This document shows, piece after piece, positions 1-9,181 of a stretch of DNA of 64,000 nt. The translations under genes and the position numbers were made by a program. Within the stretch, counting starts at the first letter, position 1. The number at the start of each line of letters is the position of its first letter. The DNA is from Sulfolobus sp. S-194 (lineage in GTDB: Archaea; Thermoproteota; Thermoprotei_A; Sulfolobales; Sulfolobaceae), in the NCBI RefSeq assembly GCF_012222305.1, contig NZ_CP035730.1:186001-250000 (forward strand), written 5' to 3'. Under the pieces are notes generated by a model that worked only from the letters and a program-made list of their open reading frames with translations, was not told the origin of the DNA and made no database searches.

Positions 1-153
1 ATTGTGTACAGTTAATTTAAATACATTTGAGATGAGAAAAAAGGTTGTAGTATAAACTCAATTGTTACGCGATCAATTATTACTCTACTAGAGAATACAA
101 TTCGTAAAGGTAATGCTGAGTATTATTTTTGAAGCGTAAAAGCATTAGTTGAA

Positions 154-164
154 AAATTTATATT
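154..164 (+). promoter_or_regulatory. TATA box of the HD phosphohydrolase gene
   Basis: AAATTTATATT lies about 28 bp before the ATG at 190. This is normal archaeal spacing for a transcript starting at or next to the start codon. Confidence 0.5.
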
Positions 165-189
165 TACCATTTTTTAATATAGGAAATTC

Positions 190-1458
190 ATGGAGAAGTT
201 TATTAAGGATCCAATACACGGGAATATAAAAATAGATGATGCTCTTATCGATAATATATATTTTCAAAGATTAAGGCATATTATACAGAACGGTATGGCT
301 TATATGGTATTTCCGTCTATGAGACACTCAAGGTTCGAACACTCTCTCGGAACTTATTATATAGCGTCAAAAATGATAGAAAATGTTCAAGCTTCCGAAA
401 AAGAGGTAATTGATAAAAAAGAGCTTATTAAAGAACTCGCCCTTTACCACGATATAGGTCATTTTCCTTTCTCTCATACTTTTGAATTCGCTATGGAAAT
501 TCTAGAATACCTTGATAAAAGCATTTACAATAGTATCATCAGGCTAACTGGCTTTAGAGACATGGAATATAAACTTCATGAGATGATGGGAATTAATATA
601 CTTAGGTCGATAGGAAAGACAGAACTGGCAGATCTAATGACTAATGTATACTCACCTAAACGCATAAAAGACATAGATGATCCTTTAGTAAAGATAGCTA
701 AATTAATAGTAAACTCCGAACTGGACGCTGATAGGCTGGACTATTTGCAAAGAGATTCGTATTATTCTGGAGCTAAGTTTGGAATAATAGACCCAGAAAG
801 GTTGTTAATCACAATGAAAATAACCACCGATGGTTATGTATTTCCACCTAAGGCAATAGATGATTTAGAGCACTTCTTTTTAGCTAGGTTTCACATGTAC
901 AGTTCTGTTTATAATCATGCCGTCATAGAGATATATAATAGAATAATGGCGTATTTCATTGCTTTCGCGATAAACTGTTCGTTTCTCGATATCCCTAGTG
1001 GCTTAGACGAATTCGTGGAATTTACAGATGAAAAAATATATTTAGCCCTCTTAAAAGTTAAAAATGATATCAGGTTTTCACATTTTTACGAATCCCTAGT
1101 TAAAAGGAAAAAGTATATAAGAGCGGTAGTCGAAGGTGATCAAGCTAAAAATTTATTTAAGATACTATCATCAAATGAAAAAAGTAAGAAGAACCTCTAT
1201 GATACTGTTCTTAATTACTACGGTAAGATTGTAATAGGTAAATCAGAATTAACTACAGAGATAGACAATATATTCATTGAGAGAAAAATGCTTAAAGAGA
1301 GCTATAATAATCCGTTATCTGAAGAAGGCGGGTTAACAAAAATTCCTGAAAGATACAGAATTTATGTTGGAGCCTATGATGAGGATAGTAAAAATGATAT
1401 TTTAAAATATTTTAATGACACCTTTGGTATACGATTAGCTTTCAAGGCTAATTCCTAG
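190..1458 (+). CDS. HD-domain phosphohydrolase (dNTPase/SAMHD1-like)
   Basis: The protein has 422 residues and the signature of HD-superfamily phosphohydrolases of the dGTPase/SAMHD1 type. His51 lies in RFEHSLG, His87-Asp88 in YHDIGHFPFSH, and a distal Asp near residue 180 in LDADRLDYL. These residues bind the catalytic metals in the family, whose members hydrolyse nucleotides, often dNTPs. The opening IKDPIHGNI is typical of archaeal and bacterial members. A TATA-like AAATTTATATT lies at 154-164, about 28 bp before the ATG, which suggests a leaderless transcript and supports this start. The 3' end overlaps the convergent small gene by 24 bp. The substrate cannot be read from sequence. A housekeeping role in nucleotide pools and a defensive role are both possible. 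Confidence 0.85.
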   Translation: MEKFIKDPIHGNIKIDDALIDNIYFQRLRHIIQNGMAYMVFPSMRHSRFEHSLGTYYIASKMIENVQASEKEVIDKKELIKELALYHDIGHFPFSHTFEFAMEILEYLDKSIYNSIIRLTGFRDMEYKLHEMMGINILRSIGKTELADLMTNVYSPKRIKDIDDPLVKIAKLIVNSELDADRLDYLQRDSYYSGAKFGIIDPERLLITMKITTDGYVFPPKAIDDLEHFFLARFHMYSSVYNHAVIEIYNRIMAYFIAFAINCSFLDIPSGLDEFVEFTDEKIYLALLKVKNDIRFSHFYESLVKRKKYIRAVVEGDQAKNLFKILSSNEKSKKNLYDTVLNYYGKIVIGKSELTTEIDNIFIERKMLKESYNNPLSEEGGLTKIPERYRIYVGAYDEDSKNDILKYFNDTFGIRLAFKANS

Positions 1459-1779
1459 ATCATCAAGTAACTTTTTCTCTTCATTAGAGAACTCAACTTT
1501 CTTATTAGCATAGTAATTCCAAAGCTTCAAACTTAAAGTCTTTATAGTCTCATGACTGTATGAGGAGAATTTTTTAACATAGATATCGCATTCACTCTTT
1601 ACATCTTCTAATTTTCCACTATAAATAACTCCGTCAGTGTCTGGAGCGAAATAATAAAGAACATTGCCTTTTGCAATAGCTATTAAAAATGCCATTGATG
1701 ATACTAATTTATAATCAGAATAATGTTGTTTTAAGCAATTTATATAGCCAGATATTTCCCATTTATCTAATGACAACAT
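1435..1779 (-). CDS. Small protein of unknown function
   Basis: I do not recognise this 114-residue protein. It looks soluble and mixed alpha/beta, without cysteine motifs, a signal peptide or a clear membrane segment. The segment AKGNVLYYFAPDTDGVIYSG could be a beta-hairpin-rich core, and the C-terminal half is charged and helical. The ATG at 1779 has an A/T-rich TATA-like stretch (reading GAATAAAAATAG on the minus strand) about 26 bp upstream, as expected of a leaderless gene. It is convergent with the HD gene and overlaps its last 24 bp. The coding quality looks real, but I offer no function. Confidence 0.55.
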   Translation of the reverse strand: MLSLDKWEISGYINCLKQHYSDYKLVSSMAFLIAIAKGNVLYYFAPDTDGVIYSGKLEDVKSECDIYVKKFSSYSHETIKTLSLKLWNYYANKKVEFSNEEKKLLDDLGISLES

Positions 1780-2298
1780 ATGTAAATAGCTTGTATAGTC
1801 TATTTTTATTCACTAACCCTTATAACCAACTATAGAGAGAGTAACCCGAAAGTAAAAAGCTGACTAACTATTACCTAGTACTAAAAGTCAAAAGTTTTTA
1901 AAAAAAGAATTACTCGAAAGAAAATGAGCTACAGAAAAAGAAAAAGAATCTTACCTATTTTAGATTATGACTATAAGTTCTAAGGGCTGTTCTCTTCTTT
2001 TAAAATATAAGATTTAGTAAAATATTTCCTCTATTTTTACTTTAGTTATTTAAGAGTAATCATAAGTGCTAAAGACGTATGTCTAAGGTTATTTTAATTT
2101 ATTATAGGATTAACAGTAATTTCCCTTCAAATAGAAAGGAGAACTTTTCGGGTGTAAAACTTATCCTAAGCCGTAAAATATAGGCTCTTTCCTTATCTTG
2201 TAAGAAGCTTCTAAAGCTCTATAGGTTTACGCTCTTAAACCTTTAGAAAGAGATTCTCTTTTCCTAATACGATTAGCATTTATCGGAAAATCCGTCCT
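1780..2298. other. Intergenic region without a recognisable gene
   Basis: About 520 bp of A/T-rich sequence with no credible reading frame. Near the right edge, at 2276-2293, it holds a motif ending TTATCGGAAAATCC that recurs at 44278, at 50870 and, inverted, at 47335. This suggests an old transposon border. The first bases contain the promoter of the small gene at 1435-1779. Confidence 0.4.
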
Positions 2299-2405
2299 TA
2301 GACTCCAAATACATTTTACAAAATAATTGTAATAAACAATTATTATCTATTATCTTGAAAATTTTGTAATAAAAGTTAAGGTGGATGGAGCGGGGAAGTG
2401 TCAAA
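2299..2405 (+). mobile_element. End fragment of an ISH3/IS4-like element
   Basis: The sequence begins TAGACTCCAAAT and runs through CATTTTACAAAA and TATCTTGAAAATTTTG to GTTAAGGTGGATGGAG. Inverted, the same series of words is found at about 48155-48246, the end of another relic. The end of the intact element at 32249 is a more distant match. So this is one terminus plus the 5' untranslated part of that IS family, cut off at 2405 by a second element. Confidence 0.55.
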
Positions 2406-3422
2406 TCAGTATGGGAATCTCATTTTTTGCGTAAAAAATGAGATGAATGAAATACAGAAAAATCTAATTCTTGCTAATTTTTTGTAGAAAAGTTTGTATA
2501 AGCGAGGGCGGACCTAATCATATACCTAAGACAAAGTGAGTCAAGCAAACCAATAGAGACTTCGCCAGGTCCGCCCTCAAGATAATTTACTCAACTCTCC
2601 CTATAATACCTAAACAACTCCTCAAGCTTAAGGCTAGGGGAACATACTTGACAAGACTAGGAAACGAGGGAAGAAGAACCTTGAACCACATCAATGTTGA
2701 AGACATGAGAAAAGCAACCAAGGAATCGGGAAAAAGCATCAAGAGAAACTAGGGATAGAAGAGTAACAATAGACCTACACTAAATACCACAAGGATAAAA
2801 CACTATTAAGTAGACCAAATAAGGGAACTAGCCCAAGCAACAATATTAGGAAGAAAAAAAGCCTTCCTAGAAGTCCTACCAATAACAATAAAGAGAATAG
2901 CCGAGGACTAAAAAAAGTAATACAAGTCCTTAAGTTGGATAAAAAGGGGCTTAGACTCGTCTTTGCAGATAGGGAGTTTGCTGTAAATGAACAAGTTTCT
3001 CTTGGACTTTGTCATAGCTCCTAAGGTTCAAATGTATAGGAAGTATGTGAAGAGGCTAAAGCAAGTTGATGTTAATTACGCTGGGTATGTTTCTTGTGTG
3101 TAATTCTGGTGCTTATTTATAAGAGGGGGAGATGGTGGGGTTTTTGGTTAGGGGTGAAAGAGGTGTTCAAGGGGCTGTTGTTTTGGCTGAATAGGTGTAG
3201 GGTGTTATCAAGGAAGTGGTTTTCCCTTAAGTCCGGCTGATTCTATGCTTCCTCTTCTGTTAGCGTTGGATAAATTGTATATTTCTAGTATATTCAAGAG
3301 GAAATATTATTTATTAGATACAATAGGTCGAAATATATAATATTTTATCTTAAATTGTTGTGTTAAATTAAATTTATTCTAAGTTTTAATTTATCTTGCA
3401 ATAAAAGAGATTCCCATACTGA
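2406..3422 (+). mobile_element. Degenerate insertion sequence with 16-bp terminal inverted repeats
   Basis: TCAGTATGGGAATCTC at 2406-2421 is repeated exactly inverted at 3407-3422, so these are terminal repeats of an element of 1,017 bp. Inside lies a DDE-type transposase broken by stops and frameshifts: one stretch reads TYLTRLGNEG, a later one LRLVFADREFAVN, then FVIAPKVQMYRKYVKRL. The DREF segment resembles the second catalytic Asp region of IS4/ISH3-like transposases. A perfect 12-bp hairpin lies at 2504-2578, before the old start. The element is inactive. I found no convincing target duplication. Confidence 0.65.
2504..2578 (+). repeat. Perfect 12-bp hairpin upstream of the decayed transposase
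   Basis: GAGGGCGGACCT at 2504-2515 is exactly complementary to AGGTCCGCCCTC at 2567-2578, with a 51-nt loop. It is strikingly GC-rich for this DNA. The position, just before the transposase reading frame, matches hairpins in the other elements at 32337, 48094 and 13684. Confidence 0.75.
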
Positions 3423-3592
3423 CGTGGATGACGAAGTAATTGTAGTCGTTGAAGTGGTCGTAGTGAACTAGGAAACTGAAGTGTTTATATGTGTTACATT
3501 ATTATGTAATACTATTACTATACTTGCTATAATTATTATTATTACAGCAATTGCTATAATTAAAGCCGAACTTTTAATGTTTGTTCACCTAT
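3423..3592 (-). pseudogene. N-terminal relic of a secreted or surface protein cut by the IS
   Basis: On the minus strand this reads SSALIIAIAVIIIIIASIV, a single strong membrane helix. A stretch of Thr and Ser with one internal stop follows (TTTTSTTTITSSS), and the frame runs into the terminal repeat of the element at 3422. A hydrophobic N-terminus plus a Ser/Thr-rich linker is typical of Sulfolobales pilins and extracellular binding proteins. No start codon is clear, and the rest of the gene is not found on the far side of the element. The reading is suggestive only. Confidence 0.35.
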
Positions 3593-3812
3593 CATAAATG
3601 AAAACAAATATATAAATATTATTTTCAATATTTCCTTAATCTTTGTATCGAGAAGAATGAGTTAATTTTCTAACTAAAAATTAATATTATGATATTAAAA
3701 TATATATTATAACATAAGATGTTACCAAATTCGAAAATTTTTATGGGACAATATAAGGCTTTGTCTTGACTTACATTCTTATTTAAATAACTTAATGAAT
3801 AGTTAAATCAAA

Positions 3813-3830
3813 CCTATATATTTAAAAATT
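3813..3830 (+). promoter_or_regulatory. TATA box of the large NTPase gene
   Basis: CCTATATATTTAAAAATT lies about 35 bp before the TTG start at 3858, the only strong TATA-like site ahead of the gene. Confidence 0.45.
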
Positions 3831-3857
3831 AGGAATTTAGACAAAACTGGGGTCTGT

Positions 3858-6800
3858 TTGAGTTTACAAAAGGACTTATTTGGTAATTATAACTACTGGT
3901 TTATTGATAATAAAGCCATTCCCATTATTAGTAACGTTAAGAAAGAAGACAATATCGAATGTCTTAATCTGGGTCCACCCCAATCGGGTAAAAGCCAGAT
4001 TGCAAAACTTATTCAGCAACATTGTACTCCAGTTAAAGAATCCATAATAGGATTGATAAACCTAGAACCCGTAGAACCTAATGAGGAACATACGATTGCC
4101 TCTGTCCAACAACCCTTAATTCAAGGTAATAAATTAGATACTATCGTTGATTTCTTTAGCCAACATATATTCCCATGGATTAACACCCTTAAGGAGACAG
4201 AGGCTATAGACTTTAATAAACTTACTAAATTTAGCGAACACGAACTTAATTTATTAAAGGAATATTTCAGCGAGGTTAAAAGGGTACCTAGGGGATTAAC
4301 AAAACGCCTAATTGAATTAAGAGAAAAATACGGTCCCATAATCATTTATTATATACCGTGGGACGTCAATAAATACGTCGAAAATGGAGAAATCAGCCTA
4401 GATGAACAAGTTATAGAAGCCGTAAAGCTCATCAAGAAGTATTTTAATAAAGAGAAGAAACACTTACCAATAAAATGGTTAGGTAAGGAGTATATACCAC
4501 CTGGATTAGTCTATGAGATTATTAACAAAGCTAGCGAAGGGGGTTGTGCTAAGGTTGAGGGCTGCAAAGTAGCTGAGGAGTTCGTTAAGGAACAAGCCGA
4601 GGCTTATCACGAGGTCGTAAAGTTCCTAGTAGGCGAAAAAGATTTAGAATTTGAGGGAATTTTAGGCTTAAGTATTACTAAACTTAAGAACTCTATCCGT
4701 GATATTCTAAGTAATGTAATAAATACTGCAATAATAGGAGTAATGTCCTTAACGGTCTCCATAGTTATATTAACGTTAATATCAGCGTCAATGTATGTAT
4801 CATCCGAGAGATCAGAACATGGTATAGCTGACGAGATCATAAAATTGAAAACTAACTGGGGAAAGTTAAGTGAACCGCTGAAGAAGATAATTGAATGGAG
4901 AGTATCGATACAACTGGGCGTAACACCAAGTGACGTAGAGGGGGCAATAAATCAAATAACCGGACTAGACGAACAAAAGATAAGGGAATCTGTTAAGGAA
5001 TTAGAGAAGAAGTTAAAGGAGCTGGAAAATAGGGTCGACCTCGTTGAGTCTCAGCTCAAGGGGTTCAAAATTTATAAATTAAGTGATATAGAAAAAGGTT
5101 ATCTATACTCTAACGTTAGGCTCGTAAATGACAATCTAGGCATAGTTTCGGAAACTTACGGCGAAACTGAGGTTAATATTATTAAAGTCAGTAAGTTTAA
5201 CGAGTATCTAACGCTATTGGCCCGTGAATTAGAGAAAGGTTTTACAGTAATTAATGGCCCTAAGGGTATAGGTAAATCTACTTTAGCAGTTTATACGATT
5301 TGGAACTTATTAAGAAATGGTTACTACGGAGTAATCAGGGTTGAGGACATAATCGATGATAATGAGAGATTGAAGCTTGAGAACTTCCTAAGAGACTATT
5401 CAGATAATCTGAAGGCTTACTTCGGCAAGCTTATTATACTTTACGATCCGTCATCTACGGAATCCTTTACTTCACCCACAGTTTCTATTAACGTGAAGTC
5501 TGTTGAAGAGACCGTTAAGCAGTTAGTTAAGCTTTCTAATAAGTTAGATAAGTACGATACATCACTATTGATAGTAATTCCGGACGATCTGTATAATGGG
5601 TTAAGTGAGGAAGTTAAAAAGTCTTTAAAAAACGTGATTAATATTGATCTAAAAGACGCTGAGTTTCTGAAGGCCGTAATTAAAGAGTACTCAGGCTGTG
5701 ATTTAGGGGATAAGTTAAATGAACTATCGAACGAAGTTATCAGGTTTAGTGAAGGTTATACACTAATTGCCAGGTTGATAGGCGAGGGATTAAGGAAGAG
5801 TAATTGCTCAATAGTTGAGATAGAGAAGATTCTTAGAGATGCTCAAGGTAACGCCAAAGCCTTCATAATAAACTTTATCAATAATTACTTAAGGATAGTA
5901 GATAATGGAACTCCTAATGTGCAAAGGATTAAGACTCTTTCGCAAATTTTTGCAATAAGGGAACCTTTTAAGGGAACAGTGAATCTAGGCGATTACATCA
6001 CTACCCCGTACTTGGTAGATCGCTTATTCTATTGGTCAAATTTGGGTTTAAATGAGGAGGAGGCGAGATGGATTTCTATCAAGCATGAGGATTTAATAGA
6101 GAATGCTATAACTGAAATCGTCAAATCCTCAATGGGCGAAAGTACTAATAACGAACAATTAAAGAAGGCTTTAGAATATTGGAATAAATACGGAAAATTA
6201 GAGTATAGGTTAAACACTCAACGTGACGTTATCAATTACCTATTTAAAAAATACGGTGATAATTTAAAGAAAGAGGTACTCGATAGTTTAGTCGGGGAAT
6301 CAGAAGGAGAGCCGATAAATCCTTGTTGGAATGCACTAGTATTTATTTTAAGCTCAATATGGGCTGGCTATTCGATTCATACAGGCTCTGAAACCTATAG
6401 AAAAGTCTTTAATAAGCTCATGGATTCTGTTAGATCAGCAATTATTTTTATCGATGATAAAGAAAATATTAACAGTTGTAATGCCCTTAAGTTACTAATA
6501 GTAAACGATGATATACCACCAGTAAGCAAAGCCTTAATTCTTGTAGAATTAATTCTTGAATCACCTCCAGTTAATCCAATTATCGATGCCTTAGTTGAGG
6601 GTAAAAGGAAAGAGATAAAGGAGAGGCTGAAAGAATTTGAGAAAAATGTTGAGGAAAGGAAAGAGAAAGGTGGGGGTATTTACCCTGTTGAAAACGTTTA
6701 TATTATAGGACTCGCAATTTTAACCGCCTATGCTGTTAGAAGAGGCATTGATGAATTTGAAGACAAGGATTTATGGGCTAAGGTACTTTACAATGTTGAA

Positions 6801-8267
6801 ATTCCTATTCAAAGTATTAGTAATGTGAATTTAATACTTTCAATTGTTAATCGCTTGAGCATTATAAGAAATGCTTCACTTAATGATTGGGCGATAATAT
6901 ATTATGCGGCTACTGAACTTCTAAAGGAATATTCTAAAAATCTTAGAGACTTAGCCAAATTTCTTGAAGAACTAATAAATAAGTGGGAGGACTTAAGCGA
7001 CTTGGGTAAGACATATTTAATGTACGGAATAGCAAATAGTTTAGAATTTATAGAAAATCCTTGCGAAGTATTTAAGACCATCATTGAATTTATAAATGAT
7101 ATTCAGAGCGTATATCTTAAATTATTTGCAATGTCTAAACTCTACTACCAAATTTCTAGCTCAGGCCTTAACTGTGATCCTGATATTATAAAGGCGTTAG
7201 AAGGCTTTATTGAGATTTTTGAGGAACTTAATAAGATTGCTGATCAACATTCTACTGCTTTACTCAAGTCCGATAATCAGCTTGCCAAATATCTAAGGAG
7301 TCGTCATATCGCCAAATCTGAAGAAGAAGCATTAAAACGTGAAATAAAGAGTCATTTATATCTTATTTACGATGCTATTGGCAATATAAGTATGATTGAA
7401 GGATCGCTAGACAAGGCAGTATATTACTTTGCCGAGTCAAGGAAAAACGCTAAGGAACTTGAGGAATGGCACAATTATGTTTCAGCATATGGTAAAACCG
7501 TTCGTGCAAATATACTTAAGGCTAATAATATTGATGAGCTAATTAGTGCGGCTAGTGAGTTTGAAAAGATTTACGATGAGTTAGATGAGAAGTTAGGTAA
7601 TGATATGGCAAGTGAATATTTACGTGGAATGATATTAGTTGATTATTTATCCTATTTGGGGATTTCCGGTGAAGTTAAGAAGGCCAACGAGTTATTAATG
7701 GAGAAGGGTTATTTACTAAACCGGTTACCAGAACCGGCTAGACTTCTTGTAATGATTTTCTTGAACTGGTTAAACGTCACTAAGGATAGACCTAATGCTG
7801 ACGAAATTTCAAAATCAGTGGACGTAGAGCATATGATCCCCGTGCTAAAGGCTGCACTAGGTGCCAATACGAATTGTATCGCGGAATGCATAGAAGTCGG
7901 GGGTAAATACGTGACTCTTTGTACTCAATTATGTTATCTCTTAGAATTAGCGACGATAGGAGATAAGGACGCATTAGAGAAATTAGCAATTATTTTCAAA
8001 TCAGAGAATAATTTTACTAAATATAATCTTAAAGCTTTCGTACAAACCTTAGCGTGTAGTAGCAGCCTCTGTTTTTTAATACTAATATTAAATGCCTTAG
8101 CCAATGGTGATTATGAGACTGCTAAAGTGCTTATTGAAGAAACCGAACAAAGATCAACTAGTAGCAATTTTAGTAACTACTACCATAATCTTCATGAGGC
8201 TATTAATAAGAATAACGTTAGAGATATTAAATTTGCTCTATCTAAAATCTATTTCCTTCATATCTGA
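3858..8267 (+). CDS. Large membrane-spanning STAND-like NTPase with two P-loops
   Basis: The protein has 1,469 residues and begins with TTG; no ATG is better placed, and a TATA box fits. A first P-loop, GPPQSGKS, lies at residues 39-46. About 240 residues follow, then one hydrophobic segment at about 287-311, then a coiled coil at about 377-402 (KELEKKLKELENRVDLV). A second P-loop, GPKGIGKST, lies near 467-475, with a Walker-B-like LIILYD near 526. The long helical C-terminal half contains TPR-like stretches, for example around residues 1175-1215. A P-loop NTPase followed by a superhelical repeat region is the plan of STAND signalling ATPases, which include archaeal and bacterial antiviral proteins. 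The position beside CRISPR array 1 fits a defence role, but that is inference. No effector nuclease motif was recognised. Confidence 0.75.
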   Translation: MSLQKDLFGNYNYWFIDNKAIPIISNVKKEDNIECLNLGPPQSGKSQIAKLIQQHCTPVKESIIGLINLEPVEPNEEHTIASVQQPLIQGNKLDTIVDFFSQHIFPWINTLKETEAIDFNKLTKFSEHELNLLKEYFSEVKRVPRGLTKRLIELREKYGPIIIYYIPWDVNKYVENGEISLDEQVIEAVKLIKKYFNKEKKHLPIKWLGKEYIPPGLVYEIINKASEGGCAKVEGCKVAEEFVKEQAEAYHEVVKFLVGEKDLEFEGILGLSITKLKNSIRDILSNVINTAIIGVMSLTVSIVILTLISASMYVSSERSEHGIADEIIKLKTNWGKLSEPLKKIIEWRVSIQLGVTPSDVEGAINQITGLDEQKIRESVKELEKKLKELENRVDLVESQLKGFKIYKLSDIEKGYLYSNVRLVNDNLGIVSETYGETEVNIIKVSKFNEYLTLLARELEKGFTVINGPKGIGKSTLAVYTIWNLLRNGYYGVIRVEDIIDDNERLKLENFLRDYSDNLKAYFGKLIILYDPSSTESFTSPTVSINVKSVEETVKQLVKLSNKLDKYDTSLLIVIPDDLYNGLSEEVKKSLKNVINIDLKDAEFLKAVIKEYSGCDLGDKLNELSNEVIRFSEGYTLIARLIGEGLRKSNCSIVEIEKILRDAQGNAKAFIINFINNYLRIVDNGTPNVQRIKTLSQIFAIREPFKGTVNLGDYITTPYLVDRLFYWSNLGLNEEEARWISIKHEDLIENAITEIVKSSMGESTNNEQLKKALEYWNKYGKLEYRLNTQRDVINYLFKKYGDNLKKEVLDSLVGESEGEPINPCWNALVFILSSIWAGYSIHTGSETYRKVFNKLMDSVRSAIIFIDDKENINSCNALKLLIVNDDIPPVSKALILVELILESPPVNPIIDALVEGKRKEIKERLKEFEKNVEERKEKGGGIYPVENVYIIGLAILTAYAVRRGIDEFEDKDLWAKVLYNVEIPIQSISNVNLILSIVNRLSIIRNASLNDWAIIYYAATELLKEYSKNLRDLAKFLEELINKWEDLSDLGKTYLMYGIANSLEFIENPCEVFKTIIEFINDIQSVYLKLFAMSKLYYQISSSGLNCDPDIIKALEGFIEIFEELNKIADQHSTALLKSDNQLAKYLRSRHIAKSEEEALKREIKSHLYLIYDAIGNISMIEGSLDKAVYYFAESRKNAKELEEWHNYVSAYGKTVRANILKANNIDELISAASEFEKIYDELDEKLGNDMASEYLRGMILVDYLSYLGISGEVKKANELLMEKGYLLNRLPEPARLLVMIFLNWLNVTKDRPNADEISKSVDVEHMIPVLKAALGANTNCIAECIEVGGKYVTLCTQLCYLLELATIGDKDALEKLAIIFKSENNFTKYNLKAFVQTLACSSSLCFLILILNALANGDYETAKVLIEETEQRSTSSNFSNYYHNLHEAINKNNVRDIKFALSKIYFLHI

Positions 8268-8692
8268 TCTCTCCAATTTTTACATTTAAATTATTTGATG
8301 AAAACGGATTCTCGTAATTTAAACGTATTCCAAATTAATGAAATTACCGCTATACTGAAAATGCTCAATGGAATTTGTTTTTTTAATTTTTAGATATCTT
8401 CATCTCTTCCAAGTATTTTATCGTTTAATCCTCTATAGTGGTTTTCACTGAATTTGTAACGTAGTATAACAAAAAGGTCTAGTAAAAATTATTAGCATTA
8501 CGGTTAATATTGCTTTATGAATTAGTTGAAATTCCTTAGGTCTTAGACTAGAGAGGAAAAAATAATTCAAAATCTTCTGTTGAGTTAAAAGTTAGCTATA
8601 CGTTTCTATTGAGAAAAACTGAAGAATTCTATAAAGCAGCTTAATATAAAAAAGAAGACTATATCGTTATCTTAAAATGATCATTTTGGTGG
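8268..8692. other. Intergenic region, no gene seen
   Basis: About 425 bp of A/T-rich sequence between the NTPase gene and the convergent small gene. A short open frame at 8104-8289 overlaps the end of the NTPase gene in another frame and has no support. I see no repeat or RNA gene here. Confidence 0.4.
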
Positions 8693-9163
8693 TTACCATT
8701 TTATAAAGTAAGTCCCATAATCTGGTTGCCACAGTTCTAATGTAATTTTATTTCTATCTGCCGCTAACCTATGTTCGCTTTGTATCTCTACTCCCTCATG
8801 AGGCCCATCTAAGGTGACTACTAAAACTTTTTCCGCCTTCACGTTTTTTGGAACCCATGGTAGATTTATCGTAATCTTTGCATAATAGGTGGGTTGACCT
8901 ATTGTGATCCCTTCCATACTGTAATTCATATTGTATCTTCTATAAAGCTCTTCCATAGTTGATGGAAAGTATTTTTCATCCCAAGTATAGAACCCGTATT
9001 TTATCAATTCCCCTACCTCTAACGGGGGATCAAATGTTACGCGGAATTTAATGAGCTTAGGATCTACCTCTTTTTCCCACTTACCTTCACCTCTTTTATT
9101 CTCATCCAGCAGATTTTTCCTAGTTATCTTATTAAACCTTATTACTCTGGAAAGATACGCCAA
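8693..9163 (-). CDS. Unknown protein next to the far end of CRISPR array 1, probably truncated
   Basis: A 156-residue frame, not recognised. The middle looks rich in beta strands (KFRVTFDPPLEVGE, TYYAKITINLPWVP, EKVLVVTLDG), and aromatic residues are common near the end (LELWQPDYGTYFIKW). It opens at a TTG only 18 bp from the outermost repeat of array 1. There is no room for a promoter of its own, so the N-terminus may have been lost when the array or a deletion reached it. It lies on the strand along which array 1 is transcribed, so array read-through could express it. A surface or carbohydrate-binding beta-sandwich is possible but unproven. Confidence 0.5.
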   Translation of the reverse strand: MAYLSRVIRFNKITRKNLLDENKRGEGKWEKEVDPKLIKFRVTFDPPLEVGELIKYGFYTWDEKYFPSTMEELYRRYNMNYSMEGITIGQPTYYAKITINLPWVPKNVKAEKVLVVTLDGPHEGVEIQSEHRLAADRNKITLELWQPDYGTYFIKW

Positions 9164-9181
9164 TGATTAGGTGAGAAAAAT

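Noticed and set aside
9164-9181. The left flank of array 1 as its leader
   Set aside because: The conserved block shared by both arrays is on the right side, and degenerate repeats in array 2 lie on the left, so the left is the old end.
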